In this document: piece after piece, positions 25,491 to 38,539 of the stretch | How the letters are laid out: every line of letters starts with the position of its first letter | Position numbering within the stretch: the stretch's first letter is position 1 | Assembly (NCBI GenBank): GCA_947247005.1 | Contig: OX365947.1 | Coordinates: forward strand, 2,680,530-2,744,529 | Reading direction: 5' to 3' | Source of the DNA: Spisula solida | Lineage: Eukaryota > Mollusca > Bivalvia > Venerida > Mactridae | Length of the DNA: 64,000 nucleotides | Program-made: the position numbers and the translations under genes | Notes under the pieces: model-generated | Told to the model about the DNA's origin: nothing | The model's input: the letters and a program-made list of their open reading frames with translations, nothing else | Databases searched by the model: none

Positions 25491-26964
25491 CTTGTCCTTG
25501 TTTAGAGAGTACAAACATGTGATGCAACGTGAATGCTATGCAAGGTCCCCCATTGGGTATCAAATGTCACAAGGAGAAACAATGTGCTTACACACCCGCT
25601 CAGCAATATTGTGAACCAGTTCAGACCGTGACATTTAGACCAACGAGGGTCATGCATATTCTCTGGTAGATTTAGAGAGAGAGAGAGAGGGTGAGAGACT
25701 GAGCTTCTTAGGTTCGGTAACTATATCTGCTGGAACTTATATTATAAACCACGCCTAAGGTAAGCCAGTCTATGTGTCGTATGACAATTGTACGTCAATC
25801 GTGCGACGGAAGAACGTAGATCGTATAACATACATGGATAAAGGGCGTAAGGCACGAGTGCCAGTGGTTTGCCCAACTTTCAATCATAGGTGGTGTTTTT
25901 ACATATACCTCTAATACAACAAGTTTCATCACAATATCGCGTCCCTAACTAACGTTATAGAGCTTGAACTAAGTTTCTGTTTGTAGTAACCCAGCGGCCC
26001 CACGTTTAATCGTTATAGGCGGCATCCTCACATCCTCACACATGCTACTGATACAGCAATTTTTGTCACAGTATCTCTTCGCCAACTCAAGTTATTTAGC
26101 AGAAGCTGAACTTCTATTTTCAGACCATGACCACATCGGCCTCACTTTTAACCCTTTAAAGACTTCACACAAGCTGTAAGTATCACTAATGTACATCAAA
26201 ATTTTACCAAAAATGCTCTAAAATAGAAACTTGCCAAACAACTTTACCGGGAAGAGAATGTAATATTATCTATGTCTGTTGTTCGTAACAAAGACATTGG
26301 GCCCATTGGCCCCACTTTCCATCTAAAGCGGCCTCTTAGCATAAGCTGTCTGTATACCAAGTATCATTGATGCACATCAAATGATATAACATATATTCTC
26401 TGAAATGGAAACTTGCCAAAAAAAAGTTTAACGTGTGGAGACACCAAAGCCACCGCCGACGGCACCGGGACGTAGTACAATAGCCATACTTATACTTCGA
26501 GTAATCTTCTCGCTGTGCAAATAAATCGACAACTAAGAGAAGGAAGTAGAATTATTAGTGTCTATGAAATCGGGTATATCTATCTATATTGATTATCGTT
26601 GTGTAATTTAACATTAAATTTGCTTGATACAGTATTGTATTGCTTGTTATTGAAAAAGGAAAATTGTTGAAGATATCAGCTTTCATTTCCAACTACATTG
26701 ACGATCCTTTTGAAATATTTTTGTCATCAAGTCGAGTGTTTTGTTTGTTTGAGCAATGCGATAGGAATGCAATAGAAAATATTAAACAATTGTATAGATT
26801 GTGTGTTCACATTTAGCGGTTATATGCTTATACCAATATATACCGGTCAACCATCACCTCAGTAGATAATTGTCAATGGTTACCAAAGAAGAAGGCAGCA
26901 ACCTCTGTTAACTTCTTTTAAATTTCAGAAGTACAATGCATGTCATAGGGTAAACATTATTTTC

Positions 26965-27065
26965 AGCCTAACCGGGGATCGATCCCGGACCCTCCGTTTA
27001 CAGAACAAATGTTCTCCCGACTTAACTATCCGGTCGCTAACTCTCTGCCTCAGCCATACACGTTC
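26965..27065 (-). mobile_element. tRNA-like SINE head, copy 2
   Basis: Second copy within the local duplication. Its B-box-like GGGATCGATCCCCGG is the best preserved of the three. Confidence 0.5.
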
Positions 27066-27982
27066 CTCTTGTCCTGACTTTTAGAGAGTACAAACATGTG
27101 ATGCAACGTGAATGATATATAAGGTCCCCCATTGGGTATCAAATGTCACAAGGAGAACAATGTGCTTACACACCCGCTCAGCCATATCGTGAACCAGTTC
27201 AGATCGTGACATTTAGATCAACGAGAGTCATGCATCTTCCCTGGTAGATTTAGAGAGAGAGGGTGAAAGACTGAGCTGCTTAGGTACAAATAATCCAATC
27301 GTCTAGCAAGACATTGTGTCAGGGTAAGACGCTTGAGAAAGAAACATCGTAGCACTTATGAAAAACGATGTGCCCGCATTTTCAAGAATATAACGAGTCA
27401 ACTTCCAGTGATTGCAATAAGTCGAACGTTGAATTCCATAGTCTCATAATGAGTCATACAGTGACTGGACGTTACATGTGATTTGCTCGCAATAAGTCAT
27501 ACAAGTTGAATTATATAATCTCCCAATAATTCATACCGTGATTTGGCTTAAACGTTGTGGACAGAAAAGAGGTTGTGAAACTGAAAGTGGACGAGAACGT
27601 TTTGAGCCTATTGTCATCTGTTCAAGTCCGTCCCGCAACCTCTCTTATGTAAGTGCGGAATGAGAATGCCAAGACCAAAAGAAGATGGCTCACCAGCTTC
27701 CTATGAACGGTGTGCATAGAAATACATCAGTGACAGTCCAAACGGTAACTTCATTACTTGTATACAACATCAACTTACATTTGCCATTAATGTTATACAC
27801 AATGTACACGTATTAAACATGTATGTATAACAAAATGATTGATATTGATACTTTGAACCTTTATAATATGCAACATGTTAAATATATAATCATATCACAT
27901 TACCCATTTATCTTTTATTGTATATTGGGGCGGAGGATTACATTGAATAAATCTTAAATCTCAAGTGTCAGTTAAAACAATA

Positions 27983-28084
27983 TCCTCGTGGCGATAGATA
28001 ACATCAGAAATGAGGTTTCGAGAGTGATTGATATAAGTTGGAAAAACTTGTTTCACAATCGACCTTAAAAAATTAGTATAAACT
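27983..28084 (+). mobile_element. 5'-truncated SINE (102 bp), unit B
   Basis: Matches the 3' part of the SINE at 431-710. Flanked by AGTTAAAACAATA (27970-27982) and AGTTTAAACAATA (28085-28097). Unit A near 4755 has the single empty site. Confidence 0.8.
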
Positions 28085-28150
28085 AGTTTAAACAATACTA
28101 AAAACACAAGATGTTTTCACCGCAAAATGCATTTATTATAATATACATGT

Positions 28151-29826
28151 CGTCGCCTCACTCTTAAAGTCTCCTATCTCCATTTTTGCCAAAAATGAGA
28201 TAAATACACCATTCAATTAGCGTTACTTTGCTCTATCTTTTAAGCCCTTGATGTCATGCATATACGTCATATTAACCGATTTAGCGGGTCGTATTTTGCT
28301 CTATCTCCCGTTTTTCAACTGCTATTAGCGTGTACTTTGTCGTATATCCACCACATAGGACAGTTTAAGAGTCAGAAATGGTATGCACCAATCAATGAGC
28401 TTCAATTGCCCACGTGACTCCTGAAATATTTTGGAAAATGGCTGATTTATTGTTAACTTCCGGAGAAGAAATTTCTTTGAACCAATGCCAGATTGAGTAA
28501 AAGATATAGTGCATTTTGAAAATGTAAGTGTTATTTGTTTAAATATTTAATTGGAATACGTATCCTAATTTTAGTTCCTCTGACGAATGTCACAATGTTC
28601 CTTTAATCAGTTTAAGTTACTTAGACATATTTTCGGATAGCTATTTTTCGGATAGGTTATTAATGTTTGATCTGTACAGATCGGCGCTGCTTATTGGACA
28701 CAATGTGTGCCAATGGACTAGAACAAGTATATGTATATACGATCATGTTTTGGTTTTCAAAATACAGTGTTGTCATAAACTGGAATCGTCGCGAATAAGT
28801 TGCGATAGATGTTTATTTCTACATTCCTTACCTACTGAAATAATACTGCGTAGTATGTAATTCATCAGTATTGAATAAAAACATCAGCTACAACTTAATA
28901 TTTATTTTGCTTAATTAACCAGTACTAATTGACTAAAGTGGCCAGGACAGGCACAAAGTGTTTGGATCTTATAAGCCGAAAGTTCGTGTCTTTTGCAAGA
29001 CTGTATTGTTGCTTTCCCATTGGTCTTACGACTTGCGTATTAACTAAAATTTTGAAAGTCGAGAAATTTTAGGAGGTACATTCTGTAATAGAATATGATA
29101 AAGAATATGGACTCAAGCAATATTGCAATGCATATGAATTGACATTCAAACAGTGAGGTAAGACCAGGGTGTGTTAGTTTATCGAATTCTGATAAAAGTG
29201 ACGAAGACAATGAACGCGAGATGGTTAAACAAATAAACATGTGTAATCGAATTGAAAAAAAAAAAAGAGTTTCATTTCGAATAGAACTCTTAAATAAGGA
29301 TGATGAACATCAATTATAATGCCAGTCAGTTTGTCCACCCACACACATAAGTAGTCATCTCAAAACTTTAGGTTACCATACAGTCATACTAGAGAATGCA
29401 TACAATGTCAAAATCATTTCCAAAATATCCCGCCATTTATACAACGATCATACTATAAAAAAATAAGTATCATATAAATAGTATTAGCTTAAATATTAGT
29501 TTAACATGCATTGCTTTACTGTTTTTCAGCTTTAAGTTGCCTTATATTGCGCTATCTCCATAAACGCACTTTAAGAGTGAAAAAATATCAAAATTTCTGG
29601 AAATTTTGCTCTATCTCCAAATTAATTTTGCTAATTACACAAATTCGCCTTTACAAATAATCAAAGTAATACCAAACTAATAATGTATTCGTACATATTA
29701 ATTATAATCGAAAATTGGTTTTAATTCGGACGGAACGTTAAAAAGATATTTGAATGTGAATCTTCAAACCTTATTTTCTCGAAAAAGTGAAATTGGTAGA
29801 TAGGACACTTTAAGACTAAGGCGACG
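28151..29826. mobile_element. TIR element (1676 bp), unit B only
   Basis: Left end CGTCGCCTCACTCTTAAAGT, right end in inverse CGTCGCCTTAGTCTTAAAGT, then CTCCTATCT against GTCCTATCT. ATGT flanks both sides (28147-28150 and 29827-29830). Units A (near 5386) and C (near 46175) are uninterrupted, so this is a clean insertion. TGCTCTATCTCC-type motifs recur in the subterminal parts. No frame above 70 codons and no transposase. A 4-bp target does not settle the superfamily. Confidence 0.8.
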
Positions 29827-31128
29827 ATGTATCTAAAAGCAGATGGTTTTTAAAATAAGAAAACAAAATAGATCTATAATAAAACAGGTACAAATAGCTG
29901 GTAACAAGAACTGTAAGCCTTCTATATAACTCGGGTGCTCTAACTGGAATCTTTTTTAAACCATGGATCTTTCTGACGCAATCTATGGCTCCAATATACA
30001 TTGTTTGGTACATGTACTTAGGACAGGTTTTATAACGAAATCAAGCAAAATTTAAGATCTTATCTCTTACTAATTCTTGCATAAGTGCCCAAGGAGTTAA
30101 GCAAACCTAAGACCAATGTAGGAGTTCATGCAAACTTTATCTTACAAATCCTTTCTTATGGGCATACCTCTTTCAACAGCTATGTGATAATATATGTTCA
30201 TAGATTATTTTATGTACCAGTTATTTAGCGAGCGAAGCGAGCATTAAAATCAACATGTTATACTTTTCCACCAAGAAAAATGCTATAATGACCTATAACA
30301 ACATTATTTTAGTCCGTACTATTGGTGGTGCCAAACTATACGTTGCTCCCCACTATAACTCTAACATGTCAGTTTCATGAAAAGTATAAATGAAATATTA
30401 TATAAGCAAAATTGCTAAACATTGACAACAACACGGTTTCTATTGTTTACATAACTATATGAGAATAAGTATTCTGCGTACAAAGGAAGATATTTACGAA
30501 GGAGTTTGGATCATCCATAGTCTGGATTACCTCCCCTACGCTGACTTGAAACAAACAGAACCTTCAAACGTTATTACGCAAATTGTTAGTGTTCTCTTTG
30601 GCAAGCTATTGTAAGTATCGTCCAAAACCCGTTGATTCAAAATCATCCATAGCGATTATAAGTCAGTCGACATATGTTTCATGACACCACAATATTGTTG
30701 TTTTATTTTAAGATTATCACTGATAATTGTTTGTCAATGATACCAATACGGGGCGGTCAATGACAGTTGTATATCTAATCCAATGTGCGTACATATATGT
30801 TGTTAAGGTATAGTGAACGAACGCTGCAGTGACGAAATGGTTAGAAACAAAATACATGTGAATAAAGTCAAACTGTTAACACATTTCACGAAAGGTTAGT
30901 CACTTGAATCAGATATCATTTTCGTACTGTCCGAGAAATACGTAGGTCCTACTGTTATTTGACTTTTTTCTAATGGAACAGTAGATTATTGTCAACACAA
31001 TCAGACACAGTTACATCGTGCAACAGTTTAGATTGGTTCTTCAATGTACATTTGGTTTACTATCAGTTATTGTATAAATTGTGAATCAATAATTATCACA
31101 AAGATGTAGGTACTAGATAGCAGCCCTA

Positions 31129-32177
31129 TTATCCCAAAAAGTCAACTGTTGCCGAATACTCAGCTCCTGTTTTTCTGTCACGTGCTTCAATCATTATTTC
31201 TGTTCCGCTGAATGTCAGGGAGACATCAGTTAATCGGTCAAGGTCATCATCTGGGTCCAATACCTCGAATGACAACTTACCGACGTACGAACAGCCTTCA
31301 TCCGTAACATACTGGGGATTCTTCTCTGTAGATGTGTATAGTTTAAAGCTTCTATAACGTTGATATTTAGCGGAAGGCACATATGATTTTACCACTTGAG
31401 GCTCGCCAACCATGACAGCTTGATTTACTTCCACGTGTTTACTGAAAATATTACTACAAAGCGGTCCTACCTCTGTTTTTATCCGATATTCCTCGGGATG
31501 AAATTCTTCTATAAATCGTGTACTGCCACTAACACCGTATGTGTATTTCAACACACGCTCTTTGATGGACATTGGAGAGTGACCATACATCAGGGCTCCC
31601 CGAAGGATAGCGGATGATGCACCCGATGGGATTATGAAATATATTCCTTTATCCGCGAATGTCGACTTAATCGCATGTTGAAGCATTGGAGATTCAGAGA
31701 AACCACCAACCATCAGTATCGCTTTGACTGAACCATCTTTCAAAATACCTTCCACATGACGAACAGTTTTCTGTATCGATGTATCGAACATACCACGAAA
31801 GAACTGTGTGTCGAACCTGAATTTGCCATTCTCAACCTCCATTACATCGGTATATCGTAACTGATGGAGCCTTTCTTTCATTTTACTCTCAGTATATTTA
31901 TTCATCAACGATGCAGGGAATGTCATTGTGGTACGTGATGTACACTCAGGGGTGACGGTTCGTTTCTTAAATTCAAAAGATCGCCATAAGTCAAGCCAAT
32001 CCTCTGTTTCATTCTTCTTAAAACGTTCATAAATATCTGGTGTGAAGATCTCAACAATCAAATATTCAAATGCTTGGTCGACAAGTATTCCACCCCAACC
32101 ACCACCACTAGCTGCTTGGACCTCTTTAACATCACCGCTACTAGTTACCTCGTGAACAGTTATATCAACCGTCCCAC
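31129..32177 (-). CDS. HSPA12-like copy B, last coding exon 5
   Basis: A 1049-bp exon ending in YSATVDFLG and TAA. It holds phosphate-2 (GGTVDITVHEV) and adenosine (LMVGGFSESPM) motifs. It differs from A and C in many residues of the first third (for example ILVDQAFEYLIVEIF), where A and C are nearly identical to each other. Confidence 0.88.
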
Positions 32178-34713
32178 CTGTAAATAAGTACATTAGGATC
32201 ATGAATTTACTTAACACTTGTAATTCTTATGTAGTCTTGTCCGAGTCAGTTCGTTACACACACCATCATCATTATCATAAACTATGTACAATGACGAGTG
32301 CCAAACATTAATAATAGACACAATATCTCTTCTATAGGGGAGTAATGTTAGTTTCTGTTTATATATGACCGAAGAAAGCAGTAGACCTAAAGCTTAGGAC
32401 CAATCAAGCTGGATTTTGACAACATGTAACTTTAGGAAGGAAGATCAACTCACCAATACCTTCAACATCAATCTAATTTAACACCAAGTGTAAGACAAGG
32501 GTGACTTCTACAATATACTGGATAATGGGTCAGTCAATCGAGGTCAAACTAAATGGGATACACTATACAATTGACATTCAACTCGTTTATCAACTATTTT
32601 AGAGATGATAGCATGGAAGCACTGTTATCACACAACCATTAATAAATACAAGAACACGTTAGAGAAGTGGAGAACATAGTAACTGACATAACAAATTTAT
32701 AATAATCGGACAGGGAAGGCAGCAGTCAACATTAACAGCCTAGATATCACAGAAAACATAAGACAATAAAGACCACAACAACAACGCCCAACACACAACC
32801 GAACGGGAAAACAACACAATTGTCGAAAGCCCAAGCTCCACACCTCAAAAAGCTAAAGATCCAAGCCCCGGTTCTCAAAACGCCAACAAAACCAGATTCA
32901 GATACAAAAAAAGCCAAATAACCAAGCCCCAACCACAAAAAAGCCGAAAGAACAAGTCTCCTTACTAACTCGAAGAAGATCAAAGCTCGGAAAGCCAAAA
33001 TATCAACAGAAAGGGAGAATATCCGTGAGGTCACTTGTAGACATCTTCAATGGTTAGTTGGAAAAAGGCTTTTAACTAGATAAAATAAACGTTTATCGGT
33101 ATAACCACCGCATATATATTACCTCCGGCATCTAGGATCATATACCTCATGCCATCTTTGAACTGTGAAATTGCTCGATCAACGGTTTTTTCAATGGGGA
33201 TGTGACGACAATATAAAGACGCAGCTTCGGGTTCCAGCGCAATGGTCAGTCTCTGGTGCTTGATGCCAGCCTATAGATATGTATATAAATTATGTTGAGT
33301 CAAACTAACGCATGAAAGTAGGACGTATACGTAGATGTTCAGTTTTTTTCTTATTCATTATTATGCTTGTTCTTGTGACTTGTAATTGTAAACCATGTAT
33401 TCAAGTTTGCGCCTTTCCTTCTTTGTTGTTTCTGTTGAATTCGGCATTCCCTGTCAGATTTTTATTGTATTTCTCATAGCATATGAATGAAACATTACAA
33501 AATGTCAACCAGGGAATTCACATTGCCCATTTCCCGAGCATGAAAGGTATTACATATACAAGGATATACATTGAAACACTGTAAAATCATTAACCATAAC
33601 ACCAGTGAAACAAGCATTCACCTTATTTGCTGCAACTCTCATGAACTGTTTTGCTGCATCCGTCCATATAGCAGGTACAGTGAGCACCCAGTGAATATCA
33701 TCCATTACCAACGAGCCTGCTATACCTTTATTAGTAACTTCAAGCATGTCTTCAACCAAATATTTGATTGATATTGAAAACACAAGCTCGGCTGGTAGAG
33801 AGTTTCCCATTTCATCTTCAATAGTAATGTTGCGACCTATTTTCTGAAAGTAAACATTTCCTTGATCAGAAACCAATTAATTATCGATAGTTTTACATGT
33901 TTAATTGACGTATGCGGTTTGTGAGGGGCTTACCTGTACATTGCTATTCTTTATCTGTGAACCCTATGGATGTTTAAAATATTATATCATTGTAACATGT
34001 ATATTCCCATTTGATTGAATAGTAATGTATATATACCGATTCGTTCGAGAGAAAAAACATGTACCCCTATGGTGCCTAATTGTGAGAATTGCTCAGTTTT
34101 GACAAGATGGCATCAGTCAGATTCTGTTATTGTATTGTCCAAAGAACAAGAAAATGCAAAAACATTTTGTATAGAAGACATTGCACGGTTACCCTAAACA
34201 TTGTCGTTTATCTGCCGGACTATTCTATTTTATGTATTGAGTTTGATAAATAAAATTATATTAAGTGTTCAGTTGGAAACAGGACTCATAAATTATTAAA
34301 TTATGACAGTTCCATTGTGTGACAGTTCCATTGTGCTGGTGTCAGTTCAAAGAAATACTAGTAAATTCATATTTGAGTATCAGTAATACATATTATGTTA
34401 ACATTCATACTTCTCCCAGCTTTTTATTCAGAATCATTTTAAATCTCTTGAAGTAGTAGTACTGCGTATATTTTTTTTCTTCCACCAAAGTTTTGTACTT
34501 GTCTTCAGCCTTATATCCAAAGGCTACAAACTTCTTGTCCGGACAAATTAACACACACGTTGGTGTCTTTTCTGATTGCATGCTTCCGGAGTTCCATACA
34601 CTGACAGAAGCTTTCGTTGGATCAGATTCGAATTCGTGCAAGAACGAAAATGCCCATCCTGAATATGTCGTCCCAAAATCTATAGCACCCACAACTAACG
34701 GCTTTGATGCAGC
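31129..34713 (-). CDS. HSPA12-like heat shock 70 kDa protein (copy B), exons 2-5, open
   Basis: Minus-strand paralogue with exons at 34411-34713, 33622-33843, 33123-33270 and 31129-32177, all bounded by GT-AG and phase-compatible, giving about 573 residues without the first exon. The order of motifs is that of the HSPA12 family: DFGTTYSGWAFSF, WVLTVPAIWTDAAKQFM, DAGGGTVDITVHEV, LMVGGFSESPMLQ. The protein would be a cytosolic nucleotide-binding ATPase of the HSP70 superfamily. Exon 4 is nine bases shorter than in the other copies. The introns hold no large transposon, unlike copies A and C. About 300 bp of A/C-rich imperfect repeats lie in the last intron (about 32710-33010). The start codon exon was not found; the frame running into intron 1 up to 34788 crosses the acceptor and should not be taken as the start. 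Confidence 0.88.
32710..33010. repeat. A/C-rich imperfect repeats in HSPA12 copy B intron
   Basis: Recurring AAGCCCCAA and AAAAAGCC blocks at roughly 30-base spacing on the plus strand. Degenerate. The 95-codon frame on the other strand is a by-product of composition. Confidence 0.5.
33123..33270 (-). CDS. HSPA12-like copy B, exon 4
   Basis: A 148-bp exon, AGIKHQRLTIALEPEAASLY to FKDGMRYMILDAG plus one base. It lacks three codons before ISQF that copies A and C share, an in-frame deletion that should not disturb the fold greatly. Confidence 0.83.
33622..33843 (-). CDS. HSPA12-like copy B, exon 3
   Basis: A 222-bp phase-0 exon, KIGRNITIEDEMGNSLPAEL to FMRVAANK, with acceptor TTTCAG and donor GTGAAT. 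The segment LEVTNKGIAGSLVMDD differs from the LKSGNDG form of copies A and C. Confidence 0.85.
34411..34713 (-). CDS. HSPA12-like copy B, exon 2
   Basis: A 303-bp exon (AASKPLVVGAIDFGTTYSG to MILNKKLGE) with acceptor TTTACAG and donor GTATGA. This copy serves as the reference for the deletion in copy A: bases equivalent to about 34270-34608, which include the donor, are absent there. Confidence 0.85.
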
Positions 34714-35184
34714 CTGTAAATGAAAAACATCTCTAGTGTTGCGAAACACATTGTTCTCTCTGTTACAATGATATAATATTTTAAACATACATAGGGTTCA
34801 CAGATAAAGAATAGCCATGTATAGGTAGCCCACCCACACACACACACCCCACACACCACATACGTCAATTAAACATGCTTTACGTTATTTGCAAGTAAAA
34901 CTATCGATAATACATGGTTTCTGATCAAGCAAATGTGAAAATGAACAAAATTGTTTTTTCTTAGAAGAAATATTACCCATTTTTATTGTATTATTGTGAA
35001 CCTCGAATGTACTTCTTTCAGATGATATGTGTGTCGGGTAGCCATATACTATAAGACGTTAAACTTTTTGGTTGACATTTTTCACTTTTAATTGAACTGA
35101 AGAACTGGTGGATTAGAAAGTTTGTACTTGTAAGATAGAAATTTGTAAATGGTGATAAACTGTAAATAGTTTTTGCAAAATAAA

Positions 35185-36085
35185 CTTATATAGAGGATCT
35201 TACATTCATGAGTGTCTTTCTATATTGAATTTATTAAAGGTGTTGAATAAAATGATAAAATGCGAGGCTCTGTCGACACGAATGTAAGATTTTTTTTATC
35301 ACATAAACTAAATACACAGTAAAAGTTTGTCAAGAATGAACACACTTTTCCTTTAGCAAATACACTCCATAGGAGTAAAGCGGTTCATTGAAAGAGCAAA
35401 TAGTGCAACAATGTATACTCCAATATGTTAATTTGTCTGCCTTTGAAAAAAATATTTTTAAGATATCTAAAATCCTGCAGATGTAAAATTAAGCTTTACA
35501 AAATAAATAATCAAATCTAGGACCGCAGCAACACAACGTATTCTGTTCCGATCCGTGTTCCGTTCCGGGTATTAGTAACAACCAAGGACAGGGGAAGTAA
35601 CTAGGTTTTCCGTGTGAAATTATTCGCGATTCGTCTGAATAGCCGAAAATAACTGATTGAACACGGTGCAAGTACTTGGTAAGCAAGGAAAATCGTCTTT
35701 AATGCTCAAAATTAACGGATTTATACAATGAAATCAACATCCAATGCCGTGTGTTTGTGTAGATGCCAGAGTTTGGTAAGTACCTTTTGTCCTAATCTTA
35801 TTCGTACCCACGGTTAACGGAGCTACCGTTATGTTTACTTATAGTTATATCTCTTATGTTCTTGTACATCTGTTATTTTGTGATTATTACACGCCATAGA
35901 GGGCTCATAAAAGGATATAAAATTTATTTTATTCTAAAATTGTGTTCTTTTACTTTTTGACAACGTGTATGAATACATAAATAAAGTGACTCGCCCTTGT
36001 ATATACCTCATTTGCATGTTTATTACACGTGGGTAATACGGTTTTTATGTATGGGTTTATTAAACTCCCAGAGCCTATTTTATGT
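35185..36085. other. Unit B-specific segment (about 0.9 kb), probable insertion
   Basis: Unit A runs directly from GCAAAATATATG to TTATCTTATGTTATG near 12820-12845, while B has about 900 extra bases. The motif AATAAAATGATAAAATGCGAG near 35248 resembles one at 60925-60955. No clear TIR or target duplication and no gene. Confidence 0.5.
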
Positions 36086-38539
36086 GATAAGTTATCTTAT
36101 GTTATGTTATGTACTAAATCCAACGAAATAACATCAAATGAAAGAGGACTATATACTTGTTTATCTCACTGATTTAAGATAATAAGTTATTAAGTATTAT
36201 CAAAGGACTCCAACAATAGTAATACATGTATAATGATAATAACGACTTTACTGTCTGTGGATGACATAATTGGCTGACCCATTTTTATTATGGTTTACAC
36301 CGTGAAATGGCATAGGACATGTAGAAAATGATATGCAGTTAACCTGTTGTAAGCAACCAACCAAGTAGATCAATCAAATATAATTGTTCCATGAACGTGG
36401 CTGTTTGTTCTATGCCCAACCAACTATTTTAATGGTGAGCCAGCCAGCCAGTCTCTCGAAAGCACAAAACTATTTTGAAAACAAAATAGAGAAAACATCA
36501 AACAAATAATTCAGAAACACATTCAGGGTCGCTAACACTTAAGAAATAGATATTTAGACTGTATAGGATTACACAAATATTGCGCACATATCTTTATACA
36601 TTAAAACCATACTCAGAAAGTCCTATTTGTCATAGCAATATGTACAGAAATCTTATGTTCAAACATTATGAGGATGAAAATACTTTTAAAAACTGGAAAA
36701 TGATAATAATAAGACTTACCATTACGACTTCTCACCGTATCTATGTACAAATTATTACGTATTGACGACTACGGATAAAACAAGGAAGTGAATTGGCAAG
36801 TGTCTTCTACGAAATCGGTAAAATCACGGATATACACAGAACGGATAAGCAGGTCTAAAAATAGCCTAATGTATTTCCGTGGTAAAATCGAAATTTATTG
36901 ATACTCGATTGATCAAGATTGTTTGCACAATTCTGTTCAATAAATTTAGAGTGCATATACATGTACCTATAAGATAACAAGAAATATTTTGAATAAAAAG
37001 AACTACGCGCAGTGTTGTTGGAATAAACTGAAATGATAATACACATTTTACATGTAATATAAACAGAATATGTTTTAACATGTTTAAGAACACATGCCTA
37101 CGAAAATGACATAAATCGCAGCCACAGTCTCAATTCTTTGAAAAAGTACCGAGTTAAAGATTATTTTCTGACATGCGGCCGTTCAGCCGACTATACGTTA
37201 CTCTCAGTCATTGAGTCGCAAGTCGTCTGTTTCACTTAGCGCCGATAGCAGTCACAGTATATTGGCTTTTGATCTTCTCAGGTGCTATTTCATACACCTT
37301 GGTATAGTGAAGCATTATGGGCGACACTTGCTAAGAGACTTTCGGTCTCAAGGCAAAACCCTACCACTAGGACCAAGTGTCTAAATTTAAGATTTTTTTT
37401 ATTTCCCATGGGGTCTGCATTTGATTGATCACAAAGACTCAATGATGAGGCCAATCTTCTGATTTTAATAATCATTTGTACAGATTTTACAAATTCCGTT
37501 TTATTTTATGAGAATTGGTAATGGTGATTTATGAAGACATGCCAATTTTATTCTCATCGGCATTGTACTTTTTAAGGTATTGATGTTTAAGGGGGACCAA
37601 CCTGATCACAAACCGACTACACACGATTGAATAGAGATATTTTGATTATAATTCTTATAAGCATTAAATACAGGGGAGAAGGAGCGTGTTCAAATATAAG
37701 CGGGGCACATTTCGTATTTTAATACGTTTGATCAATTTTTCTCATTTTCTGTAAAATAAGAGTCTAGTCTAATTTACAGATGAATGAGTTCTTAAAATGT
37801 TTTAAACAAATATGACGTCATTAGAAAGAAAAAATAATCTATTTGATATTTAGGTATTATTAAAGGGAATAGTATGTACCTTTAGAGTATTTTATAATAC
37901 GTTTAAATGTACATGTATGTTACAAACATACTTTATTGGACCCCATGCAGGACACAGGGTCGCATTATTTGACGTTACGTCGATATATGCGACAGAATAT
38001 GTAACACCTGTGAAATGCATCATATTCGTCTGATCAATCGAAAACCTTCGTTCGGTTCGGAAGTTATATATGATTGAACTTGTTTTATATATCAATCGTA
38101 CTTCAATCGTGCGACGTAAGAACGTGGATCGTATAACATACATGAATGAAGGGCGTACGACACGAGTGCAAATGGTTTGCCAACTTTCAGACATAGGTGG
38201 TGTTGAACATATACTGAAGTTATTGGACAAAAACTAAGTTTCTATTTTTAGTAACATTGACCATAAGTATGAACCAAGCTGCTCCATGTTTAACCATTAT
38301 AGGCTGCATAATTATTTACATCTTCACACATCGGCCACACTTTCAATCTTTGATGGCTTCATACAAGCTGTAAGTATCCTTGATGTACATCAACATTTAT
38401 ATCAAAAATACTCTGAAATAGAAACTTGCCAAACAACAATGACCTTGACCTCATCGGTTCCTTTTTCCGTCTAAAGCGGCCTCTAAACGTAAGCTGTATG
38501 TATACCAAGTATCATTGATGCACATCAAATGATATAACA

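Larger units (their letters stand above)
24283..27279. repeat. Local tandem duplication within unit B (about 1.45-1.55 kb, two copies)
   Basis: 24283-25703 is repeated as about 25712-27279. Both copies begin with CGGTAAYTATATCTGCTGG, contain the GAAGGAAGTARAATTATTAG segment, and end with GTGARAGACTGAGCT. Identity is high but broken by indels. A related single copy spans 38.05-38.54 plus 44.17-45.22 kb in unit C. No gene is seen within. Confidence 0.7.
24190..37190. repeat. Segmental duplication unit B
   Basis: Starts with sequence shared with 37950 onward in unit C (TTGACGTTACG, then GATATATGCGAC) and ends with the segment that matches 23040-23620 of unit A. Relative to A and C it lacks the stretch equivalent to about 5740-7000, and it contains an extra local duplication at 24.28-27.28 kb, a 1.68 kb TIR element and a roughly 0.9 kb extra segment (about 35185-36085). 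Confidence 0.75.

Noticed and set aside
34713..34788. Start of HSPA12 copy B at the methionine in the extended frame
   Set aside because: This part lies beyond a good splice acceptor and does not match copies A or C; it is intron.
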